Source of the DNA: Bosea vestrisii
Lineage (GTDB): Bacteria; Pseudomonadota; Alphaproteobacteria; Rhizobiales; Beijerinckiaceae
DNA length: 64,000 bases
Reading direction: 5' to 3'
Assembly (NCBI RefSeq): GCF_030144325.1
Contig: NZ_CP126307.1
Span: 434,001-498,000 of the forward strand
Every line of letters starts with the position of its first letter. Within the stretch, counting starts at the first letter, position 1. Shown here piece after piece: positions 28,782-37,961 of the stretch. Made by a program: the position numbers and the translations under genes. The notes under the pieces were generated by a model. That model did no database searches. It was not told the origin of the DNA and was given only the letters and a program-made list of their open reading frames with translations.

Positions 28782-29906
28782 TCGAGGTCCTCGACTTCGA
28801 CGGTCGTGCCATAGACGCGCTGCGCCAGCGACGCCTCCATGAACGGATCGAGTTCGCCATCGAGCACGTCGGCCGGTGCCGTCGAGGCGACGCCCGTGCG
28901 CAGATCCTTCACCAGCTGATAGGGCTGCAGCACATAGGAGCGGATCTGGTGGCCCCAGCCGATATCGGTCTTGGAGGCTTGCTCTGCGTTCGCCTTGTCT
29001 TCGCGTTTCTTGAGCTCGACCTCGTAGAGGCGGGCGCGCAGCATGTCCCAGGCCTTGGCCCGGTTCTTGTGCTGCGAGCGCTCCTGCTGGCAGGTCACGG
29101 CGATCCCGGTCGGGATATGGGTGATGCGCACCGCCGAATCGGTGGTGTTGATGTGCTGGCCGCCGGCACCCTGGGCCCGATAGGTGTCGATCCGGCAGTC
29201 GGACTCCTTGACGTCGATGACGATACGGTCGTCGACCACTGGATAGACCCAGACCGAGGCAAAGGAGGTCTGTCTCCTGGCGTTCGAATCGAACGGCGAA
29301 ATCCGCACCAGCCGGTGCACGCCGGATTCGGTCTTCAGCCAGCCATAGGCATTATGCCCCTTGAACTGCAGGGTTGCCGACTTGATGCCGGCCTGGTCGC
29401 CGTCCTGATAGTCGAGCGTCTCGACCTTGAACTTCCGCCGCTCGCCCCAGCGCCGGTACATGCGCAGCAGCATCTCGGCCCAGTCCTGGCTCTCGGTGCC
29501 GCCGGCGCCGGGATGGATCTCGACATAGGTGTCGAGCATGTCGGCTTCGCCCGACAGCAGGGTCTCGACCTGCCGCCGCGCCGCCTCGACCTCGACCGCC
29601 TTGATCGCCGCCTCGCCCTCGGAGACGGTCGCCTCGTCGTCTTCCATCTCGCCGAGCTCGATCAGCGTCAGCGCATCGTCGAGATCGCGCTCGAGCTTGG
29701 CTATGCCGTTGATCTGGTCTTCGAGCGAGGTCCGCTCGCGCATCAGCTTCTGCGCGTTCTCGGCGTCGTTCCAGAAATCCGGACCTTCGGAAAGCGCGTT
29801 CAGCTCCGCCAGGCGTCGTTGTGCGACATCCCAGTCAAAGATGCCTCCTCAGCAGTCCAATCGACTGCTTGGCGTTGTCGAGCTGCGTCTGAATCTCTGG
29901 GCGCAT
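28778..29906 (-). CDS. prfB: Peptide chain release factor 2, with programmed +1 frameshift
   Basis: Translation starts at 29906 (MRPEIQTQLDNAKQSIGLLRRHL) and meets an in-frame TGA at 29837-29835. A shift of +1 at CTT-TGA-C skips T29837 and continues with DWDVAQRRLAEL to the stop at 28778, giving 375 residues, the normal RF2 length. The slippery CTTTGAC and an upstream AGGAGG internal Shine-Dalgarno (in CTGAGGAGGCATCTTTGAC) match the classic prfB autoregulatory frameshift: RF2 shortage at UGA favours the shift. Functional motifs are SPF in RISPFDSNARR and GGQ in GAGGQHIN. The protein terminates translation at UGA and UAA. Annotators using a single frame would start wrongly at 29743. Confidence 0.97.
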
Positions 29907-30000
29907 GATGCGGGATCGAAGTCCTGTGCAGAGTGCTGTTCGGCGCTGGCATAGAAAGGATGCGCCGCGCTGTAAATGCCCGGCCTTGCGTGGCCGGCGT

Positions 30001-30222
30001 TCAGAAGCCGCAGGCGAGGCAATGGCGCCCGCCATCGTGGCGATATTCGGCCTTCCAGTAATGCGGGTCGTTGATGTCCTGGTAGTCGAGCCCCGCCGTC
30101 AGCGTGTAGCGCTTGCAAAAGGGCCGTTGGAGGATCACCAGCAGATCGCAATGCGGAGGCCAGTCGGCGATCTCCGCGATCCGGTTGCCCCGTGCCAGTT
30201 CGGCCCGCAGGATATCCCGCAA
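30001..30222 (-). CDS. Small hypothetical protein, start uncertain
   Basis: An open frame of about 73-90 residues after the PBP1A gene, ending at 30001. It contains the non-random stretches CDLLVILQRPFCKRY and INDPHYWKAEYRH and ends in a CLACGF tail. Those stretches look like a real conserved protein rather than a shadow. No ATG or GTG is available in frame between it and the PBP1A stop, so a TTG at 30222 is the least bad start, with no visible ribosome site. It may be translated by coupling to PBP1A. I do not recognise a family and see no membrane span. Confidence 0.45.
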   Translation of the reverse strand: MRDILRAELARGNRIAEIADWPPHCDLLVILQRPFCKRYTLTAGLDYQDINDPHYWKAEYRHDGGRHCLACGF

Positions 30223-30263
30223 AGGCGCGGCGAGCGCCGCTGCCTTGGCGGGAATGGGAGGGC

Positions 30264-32711
30264 TCAGTAGAGCCCGCCCGTGCCGGAGCCGACCGAGCGA
30301 CCGCCCGCCGGGGCAACGCTCATCGCCCCGCCCGTGCCATCGGACGCGCCGATCACCGAATAGCTGTCCGGCGGCGCCGTGCCCGGCTTGAACGCTTCCA
30401 GGATGCCGCCCTCGCCGCCGGCGCGCATGCCGGTACGTGGATCCACCCGGATCAGCTTGATACCGGGTGGCACGCGGAACGGGGTCGCCGGCTTGTCCTT
30501 CAGCGCGACGGTCATGAAGTCGCGGAAGATCGGTGCGGCGTACTGGCCGGCGGTCGCCGAGTTGCCGAGCGACTTCGGCTTGTCGAAGCCCATATAGACG
30601 CCGACGGCGAGATCCGGCGAGAAGCCGACGAACCAGACGTCCTTGGCGTCGTTGGTGGTTCCGGTCTTGCCGGCGAGCGGCTTGCCGACCGACTTCACCA
30701 CAGTCGCGGTGCCAGCATTGACGACGCCTTCCAGCATCGAGACCATCTGGTAGGCGGTCAGCGGGTCGAGCACCTGCTCGCGATTGTCGACCAGGCGCGG
30801 CTCGCGCTGGTTCGCCCACTTATCGGCCTCGCAGCCCTCGCAGGTGCGCTGGTCGTGCTTATAGATCGTCGCGCCCCAGCGATCCTGAATGCGGTCGATC
30901 AGGGTCGGCCGGATGCGCTTGCCGCCATTGGCGAGCATCGAATAGGCCGCGGTCATCCGCATCACCGTGGTCTCGCCGGCGCCGAGCGACATCGAGAGAA
31001 CCGGCAGCATGTCGTCATAGATGCCGAAGCGGCGGGCATATTCCGCGATCAGCGGCATGCCGACATCCTTGGCGAGACGCACCGTCATCAGGTTCTTCGA
31101 GAACTGGATGCCGTAGCGCAGCGTCCGCGGGCCGGTGAACTTGCCGTCATAGTTGCTCGGCGTCCACATGCCGAGGCCACCGCCCTGGTCGACCTCGATC
31201 GGCGCGTCGAGCACGATGCTGGACGGGGTGTAGCCATTGTCGAGCGCCGTCGCATAGACGAAGGGCTTGAACGACGAACCCGGCTGGCGCAGCGCCTGCG
31301 TCGACCGGTTGAATTCCGACTGGTCATGCGAGAAGCCGCCGACCATGGCGAGCACGCGGCCCGAGAACGGGTCCATCACGGTGATCGCGCCATTGACCTC
31401 GGGCATCTGGCGCAGGCGGACCTGGCCGGGCTTGCCGTCGAGCGGCTCGACATAGACGACGTCGCCCGCCGAGACGGCCTGCGAAACGCGAGTACGCCGC
31501 GTCCAGCGGATGCCGTCCGGGCCGAGCGTCACCGTCTCGCGCTCCGGCCGGAGCTGGCCCGATGTCTCGCGAACCGGCTGCAAGCCGAGGCGGGCGCTGT
31601 CGCCGGCAACGTCGAGCACGACGGCGAGGCGCCAGGGCTTGACGTCGCCCAGCACCGGCAATTCGGCGATGGCGAGGCCCCATTCGCGGCTCGACGCATC
31701 GATCTTCTGGATCGCGCCACGCCAGCCGCGCGCCTCGTCGAAGCGCACGAGACCATCGACCAGCGCCTTGCGCGCCATCAGCTGCATCTTCGGATCGACC
31801 GTCGCACGCACCGAGAGCCCGCCCTCGAGCAGCTTCTTCTCGCCATAGCGATCCTGCAGCTCGCGCCGGATCTCCTCGGCGAAGTAACCTGCGGCGATCT
31901 GGTTCGGCGAGACCGTGCGCGGATTGACGCCGAGCGGCTGCTTCTTGGCAGCCTCGGCATCGGGCCGCTTGAGGAAGCCGTTCTCGGCCATGCGGTCGAG
32001 CACGTAATTGCGCCGCTCGATCGCGCGCTCGCGGTTGCGGAACGGGTGCAGATCGGTCGGCGCCTTCGGCAGAGCCGCGAGATAGGCCGCTTCCTGCGCG
32101 TTCAACTCGTGCACCGACTTGCCGAAATAGTTCAGCGCTGCCGCAGCGACACCGTAGCTGCCCTGCCCCGGCGCCGGCGCACCGAGATAGATTTCGTTCA
32201 AATAGAGCTCGAGGATCTTGTCCTTGGAATAGGTCGACTCGATTCGCAGCGCGATCAGCGCCTCGCGGATCTTGCGCTCGATGCTCTGCTCGGAGCCGAC
32301 CAGGAAGTTCTTCGCCACCTGCTGGGTGATGGTCGAAGCGCCCTGCGGGCGGCGGCCGGAGGCACGATTGCGGAAGTTCGAGATCGCGGCGCGGGCGAGG
32401 CCCTCGGGATCGACGCCGAAATGCTTGTAGAAGTTCTTGTCCTCGGCCGAGAGGAAGGCGTCGATGATCAGCTTCGGCACTGCCTGAATCGGCAGGTAAA
32501 GCCGGCGCTCCCTGGCGAACTCGGCGATCAGGCTGCCGTCGCCGGCATGGACGCGGCTCATCACCGGCGGCTCGTAATTCCGCAGCTGCGCCGAATCGGG
32601 CAGGTCCTTGGAGTAGTGCCAGATCACGCCGGCAGCGCCTGCGACACCGATGACGAACAGGATCGTACCGGCGGCGAACGCCCATCCGAAAAGGCGCAAT
32701 ATGAACCGCAT
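30264..32711 (-). CDS. mrcA: Penicillin-binding protein 1A (bifunctional transglycosylase/transpeptidase)
   Basis: An 815-residue class A PBP. An N-terminal membrane helix (about 5-32) is followed by a GT51 glycosyltransferase domain with the catalytic EDKNFYKHFG and the QQVAKNFLVG motif. An insert of about 130 residues with OB-like character (about 300-430) follows. The transpeptidase domain has SxxK in PGSSFKPF, an SxN-region, and KTGTTNDAKD. It polymerises and crosslinks peptidoglycan in the periplasm. A GAGGTC site precedes the ATG. Its order between the amidase and prfB is conserved in alphaproteobacteria. Confidence 0.95.
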   Translation of the reverse strand: MRFILRLFGWAFAAGTILFVIGVAGAAGVIWHYSKDLPDSAQLRNYEPPVMSRVHAGDGSLIAEFARERRLYLPIQAVPKLIIDAFLSAEDKNFYKHFGVDPEGLARAAISNFRNRASGRRPQGASTITQQVAKNFLVGSEQSIERKIREALIALRIESTYSKDKILELYLNEIYLGAPAPGQGSYGVAAAALNYFGKSVHELNAQEAAYLAALPKAPTDLHPFRNRERAIERRNYVLDRMAENGFLKRPDAEAAKKQPLGVNPRTVSPNQIAAGYFAEEIRRELQDRYGEKKLLEGGLSVRATVDPKMQLMARKALVDGLVRFDEARGWRGAIQKIDASSREWGLAIAELPVLGDVKPWRLAVVLDVAGDSARLGLQPVRETSGQLRPERETVTLGPDGIRWTRRTRVSQAVSAGDVVYVEPLDGKPGQVRLRQMPEVNGAITVMDPFSGRVLAMVGGFSHDQSEFNRSTQALRQPGSSFKPFVYATALDNGYTPSSIVLDAPIEVDQGGGLGMWTPSNYDGKFTGPRTLRYGIQFSKNLMTVRLAKDVGMPLIAEYARRFGIYDDMLPVLSMSLGAGETTVMRMTAAYSMLANGGKRIRPTLIDRIQDRWGATIYKHDQRTCEGCEADKWANQREPRLVDNREQVLDPLTAYQMVSMLEGVVNAGTATVVKSVGKPLAGKTGTTNDAKDVWFVGFSPDLAVGVYMGFDKPKSLGNSATAGQYAAPIFRDFMTVALKDKPATPFRVPPGIKLIRVDPRTGMRAGGEGGILEAFKPGTAPPDSYSVIGASDGTGGAMSVAPAGGRSVGSGTGGLY

Positions 32712-32865
32712 CGAGAAATTTGACCTCGGCTAGCGGCAGCGGCGGCGCCCTCCCCTTTGGCGTCGCACCGTGCCCGGCTGATCTTGAACTCGTCTCTATA
32801 TCATGGCGGACATGGCGGAACCGTGGCTTTACGACCACAAATCGCCATCTTCGACCACTCCGCCG

Positions 32866-34098
32866 TCAAGGCTTGCTCTGCGCGGCCTTGCCCGGTGTTT
32901 GCAGGCGTTCGAAATACTGATCGACCGCCTGTTGGACAGCCGCCGCGGCCTGGTTGCGCCAGCCCTCGGAATTCAACAGCTCGGCATCCTTGGGGCTCGA
33001 CATGTAGCCAAGCTCGATCAGAACCGACGGCACATCGGGAGCGGTCAATACGCGAAACCCTGCGGAACGCAACGGAACCTTGTGCATCTTGACCGAGCCG
33101 CCGAGCCGCTCGACCAGATTTCGCGCGAAGATCGTCGAGAAGCTGCGGGTCTCGCGCTTGGCGAGATCCATCAGAATGCCGGCGACGTCATGCACGTCCT
33201 CACTCGAATCGAGCCCGGCGACGGCATCGGCCTGGTTTTCCTTCGCCGCCAGTCGTGCCGCCTCGGCGTCGCTCGCGCGCTCCGAGCCTGTATAGATGGT
33301 GGCGCCGCGCACATCCTGCGCCTGCGTCAGCGAATCGGCATGGATCGAGATGAACAGGCTGGCCTCGACGCCGCGCGCAATACGGACACGATCGCCGAGC
33401 GAGATGAAGGTGTCATCCGAGCGGGTCATGATCACCCGATAGCGCCCCTGCGCCTCGAGCTGCTCTTTCAGCTTCAGCCCGAAGGCGAGCACGACCGCTT
33501 TCTCTGCGATCGCGGCAACCTGCGTGCCCGGATCGATGCCGCCATGACCGGGGTCGATCACCACGATGCGGCGTAAATCGCCCTCGGCCTTGCGTTCGAC
33601 CGGAATGCTCGGCAGTTGCGCCTTGGCGGCTTCTTCTCGAGCGAGAGCGGCGAACTCCTCGCGGCTCGTGCGCTTCAGCTCGATAGTGAGTTCGCCGAAG
33701 CCGCCGCGTAGCGGTTTGACCGAGACGCTCTCCACCGCGGCCGGCTGCGCCAGATCGAGGATGATGCGGGCGCGGTCGGCCATGAACAGGCCATAGCGGA
33801 AACCGGAGACGAAGCCGGCCGATTTGCGTCCCTGCTTCGGCTCGATCTGGAAATTGATCGACGGCAGGTCGACGATGACGCGATCCGGGCCGGCCATCAC
33901 GGTCGCGCTCGCGGTCACCGGTCGCGATAATGTCAACGTCAACCGGACCGTATCGCCCTGAGCTTCGATCCGCGCATCGGTGGCGACGGGAGAATCGCTA
34001 GCGCCGCGGCCGCTGTTCGCCGCCACCGCGGTCGCAAGCAGGCAGCCTAGCGCCGCCGGCAAAACGAAACGCCGGGCCAGCATGGCGATTCGGCCCAT
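32866..34098 (-). CDS. amiC: N-acetylmuramoyl-L-alanine amidase with AMIN domain (AmiC-like)
   Basis: A 410-residue exported protein. I use ATG 34098 (MGRIAMLARRF), which gives a normal signal peptide; ATG 34083 is an alternative and the longer frame to 34278 is unlikely. An AMIN domain (about 40-140) targets septal peptidoglycan. An Amidase_3 domain (about 180-400) has the zinc ligands in DPGHGGIDPG, the Glu in EKAVVLAFG, the SIHAD histidine and the late VLIELGYMSSP glutamate. It cleaves the amide between MurNAc and the stem peptide at division. The gene is divergent from rne and precedes mrcA by 154 bases, in which I see no gene. Confidence 0.93.
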   Translation of the reverse strand: MGRIAMLARRFVLPAALGCLLATAVAANSGRGASDSPVATDARIEAQGDTVRLTLTLSRPVTASATVMAGPDRVIVDLPSINFQIEPKQGRKSAGFVSGFRYGLFMADRARIILDLAQPAAVESVSVKPLRGGFGELTIELKRTSREEFAALAREEAAKAQLPSIPVERKAEGDLRRIVVIDPGHGGIDPGTQVAAIAEKAVVLAFGLKLKEQLEAQGRYRVIMTRSDDTFISLGDRVRIARGVEASLFISIHADSLTQAQDVRGATIYTGSERASDAEAARLAAKENQADAVAGLDSSEDVHDVAGILMDLAKRETRSFSTIFARNLVERLGGSVKMHKVPLRSAGFRVLTAPDVPSVLIELGYMSSPKDAELLNSEGWRNQAAAAVQQAVDQYFERLQTPGKAAQSKP

Positions 34099-34162
34099 GC
34101 GCGCCACGGAAAGGCGAAGCCCGTGCAGCAGGAGAAAGCTCCTCGATTCGCTCGCTCGACGC

Positions 34163-34177
34163 TTAACGAAGGTTAAC
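34163..34177. promoter_or_regulatory. CtrA-like TTAA pair upstream of amiC
   Basis: TTAA-CGAAGG-TTAAC, about 65 bases upstream of the amiC start. The CtrA consensus is TTAA-N7-TTAAC, so the spacer here is one base short. CtrA controls many division genes in alphaproteobacteria, which makes the site plausible but not secure. Confidence 0.35.
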
Positions 34178-34264
34178 CATAGCGCCGCCATTCGTTGACA
34201 ACCCGTTACCATGCGGGTGCAGCGCCGGGAACCGCCCGCCAAAACTTGGCCACTGTTAACGCGC

Positions 34265-34292
34265 TTGCAAAAATGCATCGCCTGTCTGTAAT
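34265..34292 (+). promoter_or_regulatory. Candidate sigma-70-type promoter for rne
   Basis: TTGCAA (34265-34270), a 16-base spacer and TGTAAT (34287-34292). Both hexamers are close to consensus and stand out in the GC-rich background. Transcription would start near 34300, about 470 bases before the rne ATG. Confidence 0.4.
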
Positions 34293-34375
34293 GGAGATGG
34301 TTGCAACGCGAAGGCTACCGCAGCGCACAAGCTGGGCTATTGGCCCGCCCGCGCCCTGCGAATTGGCCGAACGAC

Positions 34376-34396
34376 CGGATCGGTAAAACCGATCCG
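34376..34396 (+). other. Stable hairpin in the rne leader
   Basis: A perfect 9-base stem, CGGATCGGT (34376-34384) and ACCGATCCG (34388-34396), with a three-A loop. There is no T-tract, so it is not a terminator. It resembles the leader hairpins through which RNase E feeds back on its own message in enterobacteria. Confidence 0.5.
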
Positions 34397-34772
34397 CGCC
34401 GGCGCGGAGGCAGCCAACAACGGAATCGTCCGCGGACGAGCCTGCGCCAGGCAGCAATCGGCGCCGGTCTTCTTGTCCGCGAGCGTGTCAAACGCGGTGT
34501 CCCTCGTTCCAGAGGTGCACTGTAGGTCAAAGGTCAGATGTCGGGGCAAACGACGCCGCTTTCCCTTTCGGTGTTTCGTCGAGACCTTTCAGGTGGCGAC
34601 GGGCTTTTTGCCCGCCCCGCCGCTCGCTCCCGTCGTCGTCTCTTGATCGAATTCCTTCCCCTGCAACATGCCGGCCTCAGCCGGCTTACGCGCGGTGCCC
34701 CTGCCCGCGGCCGCGGATTCGCATCCGCAGCCCGGCGGATTGCCAAGGCCGCCGCGCCAATGGATTTGTCCC

Positions 34773-37511
34773 ATGGCCAACAAGATGCTTATCGATGCCA
34801 CCCACCCGGAAGAGACCCGGGTCGTGGTGTCCCGCGGCTCGCGCATTGAAGAATTCGATTTCGAATCTGCCAGCCGCAAGCCGCTCCGCGGCAATATCTA
34901 CCTGGCGAAGGTGACGCGCGTGGAGCCCTCGCTCCAGGCCGCCTTCGTCGAATATGGCGGCAACCGCCACGGCTTCCTCGCCTTCTCCGAAATCCATCCG
35001 GACTACTATCAGATCCCGATCGCCGACCGGCAGGCGCTGCTCGCCGAGGATGCCCGCGCCGAGCGCGAGGAAGAGCATGACGAGGAAAAGCGCGAGCGCC
35101 GCGGCCGCCGGGGTCGACGCGACCGCGACAATCGCCCCAAGCGCACCGCCGAGGCCGGCGAGACGGTCAGCGCCGAGGTCGAGGCTCCCAACGGAACTGT
35201 CGAGACCGACGGCAAGGAAGCCGCCATGGTCAATGAAGGTGCGCCCGCCTTCGGCCAGTCCTTTGCGCCTGCCGTCGCCGAATCCGACAGCGAGAACGTC
35301 GTCGAGAACGCCGCGCCGCTGACCTTCGAGACCGTTGAGTCTTCCGCTTCGGAAGACGGTGGCGAAGAGGTGCAGGCCCGTCGCCCGTCGCATGACGACG
35401 AGAGCGGCGACGACGAGAATAGCGGCGAGGACGCCCAGGAGGAGCCTGAGCAGCTCGGCGGCGGCGACGCCCTCGACGACGTTGCCGAACGGCCGCATCG
35501 CCATTCGCGTCGCCAGTACAAGATCCAGGAGGTGATCAAGCGCCGCCAGATCATCCTGGTCCAGGTCGTCAAGGAAGAGCGGGGCAACAAGGGCGCGGCG
35601 CTAACCACCTATCTGTCGCTCGCCGGCCGCTATTCCGTGCTGATGCCGAACACCGGCAAGGGCGGCGGCATCTCGCGCAAGATCACCAATGCCGAAGACC
35701 GCAAGCGCCTGAAGGAGATCGCCCAGGAGCTCGAGGTGCCGGAGGGGATGGGCATCATCCTGCGTACCGCCGGCGCCTCCCGCACCAAGCCGGAGATCAG
35801 GCGCGACTACGAATATCTGATGCGGATGTGGGAGAGCGTCAGGGAGCTCACCCTCGGCTCGGTCGCCCCGGCGCTGGTCTATGAGGAGGGCAACCTCGTC
35901 AAGCGCTCGATCCGCGACCTCTACAACAAGGATATCGACGAGGTTCACGTCGCCGGCGAGAGCGCCTATCGCGAGGCGAAGGACTTCATGCGCATGCTCA
36001 TGCCGAGCCATGCCAAGAGCGTGAAGCCCTATCGCGACCAGACCCCGCTCTTTGCCGCCTTCGGCGTCGAGAGCCAGCTCGACGCGATGTTCTCGAACAC
36101 GGTGACGCTGAAGTCGGGCGGTTACATCGTCATCAACCAGACCGAGGCGCTGGTCGCGATCGACATCAACTCCGGGCGTTCGACCCGCGAGCACAACATC
36201 GAGGATACCGCCCTCAAGACCAATATCGAAGCGGCGGAGGAAATCTCCCGCCAGCTGCGCCTGCGCGACCTTGCCGGCCTCATCGTGATCGACTTCATCG
36301 ACATGGAGGAGAACCGCAACAATCGCGCCGTCGAGAAGAAGCTCAAGGACTGCCTGAAGAACGACCGCGCCCGCATCCAGGTCGGCCGCATCTCGGCTTT
36401 CGGCCTATTGGAGATGTCGCGCCAGCGCATCCGCACCGGCGTGCTCGAGAGTTCCTCGGTGCCCTGCGCGCACTGCGCCGGCGCCGGCCTCGTCCGCTCG
36501 ACATCCTCGATCGCGCTGCAGATCCTGCGCGCGCTCGAGGAGGCGCTGATCAAGAGCGCCTCGCATAACCTCGAGGTCCGCACCCGGCCGGAGGTCGCGC
36601 TCTACGTGCTCAACCAGAAGCGCGCCCATCTGCGCGACCTGGAGGAGCGTTTCAACATCGCCATCATCGTCTCGGCCGACGCGGCTCTGCTCGGCACCCG
36701 CTACTTCGAGGTCGAGCGCGGCGAGTTCGTCGGCAACGAGAACCGCGTCGTGCCGGGATCGAGCATGCGCGCCGAGGCGATCATCGACGAGCCGGAGGAC
36801 GACGATATCGTCGAGGCTGAGGCCGATGTCGAGGTTGAAGCTGAGGTTGCGAGCGAGGTCGAAGGCGAGACCGCGGCCGAGCCGCGCGCTGCTGCCGAGG
36901 GCGAAAGCCAGGAGAGCCGCGACGGTCGTCGGCGGCGTCGGCGGCGGCGTCGGCGGCGTGGTGGCGAGCGCGACGGGCAGGATCCACAGGGCGCTGCCGA
37001 GGGCAGCGACCAGGCCGAGGGCGACGATGACGACTCGGACGAGGGCGCTGCTCCGGCTCCCGTCACGGTTGCCACCGAGGAGGCAAGCCCGGCCGTGACC
37101 GAAGCGCCTGCTTCGGAATCCGAGGCCAAGCCGAAGCGCGCGCGCCGCGGTCGTGCCAAGAAGGCCGAAGCGGAGGCTGAGACCGTCGAAGCCCCCAAGG
37201 AAGCTGCAAAGGCAGTCGAAAGCACGGACGAGAGCGTCACCGAACCGGCCGAGAAGCCGAAGCGCAGCCGCTCGCGCAAGAAGGTCGTGCCGATCACCGA
37301 GGACGGCATCGCTGCCGTTCCTGCCGAACCGTCAGCCGCCCCCAAGCCGACCAAAGCCGCAGCCCCTCAGCCGGAGCCTGTTGCCGAGGAGCAGCCCGCC
37401 CCGCCTGCACCACGCATAGTCGAGGAGCCGGTCGCAGTCGTGCTGACGCAACCGGATCCGGACCGGCCCAAGCGCGGCGGCTGGTGGAACAAGCTGGCCG
37501 GGCGCAAGTAG
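34773..37511 (+). CDS. rne: Ribonuclease E
   Basis: A 912-residue endoribonuclease of mRNA decay and rRNA processing. The start is ATG 34773 (MANKMLIDATHPEETRV); the longer frame lacks family similarity. The S1 domain begins at about 36 (GNIYLAKVTRVEPSLQAAFVEYG) and is interrupted by an acidic/basic insert of about 150 residues (about 90-245), a usual alphaproteobacterial feature. The catalytic DNase I-like part holds VAIDINSGRST and VIDFIDMEENRNN. The zinc-link is CAHCAG. The C-terminal third (about 670-912) is Glu/Ala/Pro-rich disordered sequence with Arg clusters (an RRRRRRRR-type patch near 715) that would bind RNA and degradosome partners. A long structured leader and a terminator flank it. 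Confidence 0.96.
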   Translation: MANKMLIDATHPEETRVVVSRGSRIEEFDFESASRKPLRGNIYLAKVTRVEPSLQAAFVEYGGNRHGFLAFSEIHPDYYQIPIADRQALLAEDARAEREEEHDEEKRERRGRRGRRDRDNRPKRTAEAGETVSAEVEAPNGTVETDGKEAAMVNEGAPAFGQSFAPAVAESDSENVVENAAPLTFETVESSASEDGGEEVQARRPSHDDESGDDENSGEDAQEEPEQLGGGDALDDVAERPHRHSRRQYKIQEVIKRRQIILVQVVKEERGNKGAALTTYLSLAGRYSVLMPNTGKGGGISRKITNAEDRKRLKEIAQELEVPEGMGIILRTAGASRTKPEIRRDYEYLMRMWESVRELTLGSVAPALVYEEGNLVKRSIRDLYNKDIDEVHVAGESAYREAKDFMRMLMPSHAKSVKPYRDQTPLFAAFGVESQLDAMFSNTVTLKSGGYIVINQTEALVAIDINSGRSTREHNIEDTALKTNIEAAEEISRQLRLRDLAGLIVIDFIDMEENRNNRAVEKKLKDCLKNDRARIQVGRISAFGLLEMSRQRIRTGVLESSSVPCAHCAGAGLVRSTSSIALQILRALEEALIKSASHNLEVRTRPEVALYVLNQKRAHLRDLEERFNIAIIVSADAALLGTRYFEVERGEFVGNENRVVPGSSMRAEAIIDEPEDDDIVEAEADVEVEAEVASEVEGETAAEPRAAAEGESQESRDGRRRRRRRRRRRGGERDGQDPQGAAEGSDQAEGDDDDSDEGAAPAPVTVATEEASPAVTEAPASESEAKPKRARRGRAKKAEAEAETVEAPKEAAKAVESTDESVTEPAEKPKRSRSRKKVVPITEDGIAAVPAEPSAAPKPTKAAAPQPEPVAEEQPAPPAPRIVEEPVAVVLTQPDPDRPKRGGWWNKLAGRK

Positions 37512-37517
37512 AATCGG

Positions 37518-37548
37518 GGCCGTCGCGAGCGATCGCGGCGGCCTTTTT
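37518..37548 (+). terminator. Intrinsic terminator after rne
   Basis: An 11-base stem with one G-T pair (37518-37528 and 37533-37543), a GCGA loop and a TTTTT tract at 37544-37548, six bases after the rne stop. Confidence 0.88.
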
Positions 37549-37565
37549 CATGTTGGGGAGGAAGG

Positions 37566-37940
37566 ATGCGGCCGCCGCGAAGCCGTGAGCGCCTGGTGGT
37601 GAGGACGATCGCCTGCATTGGCCTGCTCAGTCTTGCCTGGCTCGCCCAGCAGACGATCGGCTGGCTCGGCGTCGGCCTGCTCGGCCTGTTCACCCTCTTC
37701 GTCGCGGTGCGCTACGAGTTGGAAGGCAACCTGCCGGTCGGCCCGCAGATGACGCCCGACCTCTATGCCAGCCAGTTCCACAAGCATGGCCGCGAGCATG
37801 AAGTCGAACGCGCCGGCCAGCGCCATGAATGGGCGGGCCAGCTCTCTGCCGCCCGTCTCGCCGCCGGCATCGGTGCCCTGCTTGCGCTGGTCGGCTTCGG
37901 CTTCTTCTTCATGCTGGATTTCGGCCACCAGCCCGGGTGA
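37566..37940 (+). CDS. Small membrane protein, two predicted spans
   Basis: A 124-residue protein. The GGAGGAAGG site directly upstream supports ATG 37566. A hydrophobic segment at about 14-46 could cross the membrane once or as a hairpin, and a second lies at about 97-116. Between them is a polar, His-rich stretch (FHKHGREHEVERAGQRHEW). I recognise no domain. It follows the rne terminator and is convergent to the MscS gene. Function unknown. Confidence 0.7.
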   Translation: MRPPRSRERLVVRTIACIGLLSLAWLAQQTIGWLGVGLLGLFTLFVAVRYELEGNLPVGPQMTPDLYASQFHKHGREHEVERAGQRHEWAGQLSAARLAAGIGALLALVGFGFFFMLDFGHQPG

Positions 37941-37961
37941 GCCACTTGGTCCGGTCGAGTT

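Larger units (their letters stand above)
34099..34772. promoter_or_regulatory. Long divergent intergenic region with the rne leader
   Basis: 674 bases with no convincing gene between amiC and rne. It holds a CtrA-like pair near amiC, a candidate sigma-70-type promoter facing rne at 34265, and two hairpins within the presumed rne leader. One has stem CGGATCGGT and loop AAA at 34376-34396; the other has stem CGGGC and loop TTTTT at 34600-34614. If the promoter is right the leader is about 480 bases. RNase E genes typically have long structured leaders through which the enzyme cleaves its own mRNA. Confidence 0.6.
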
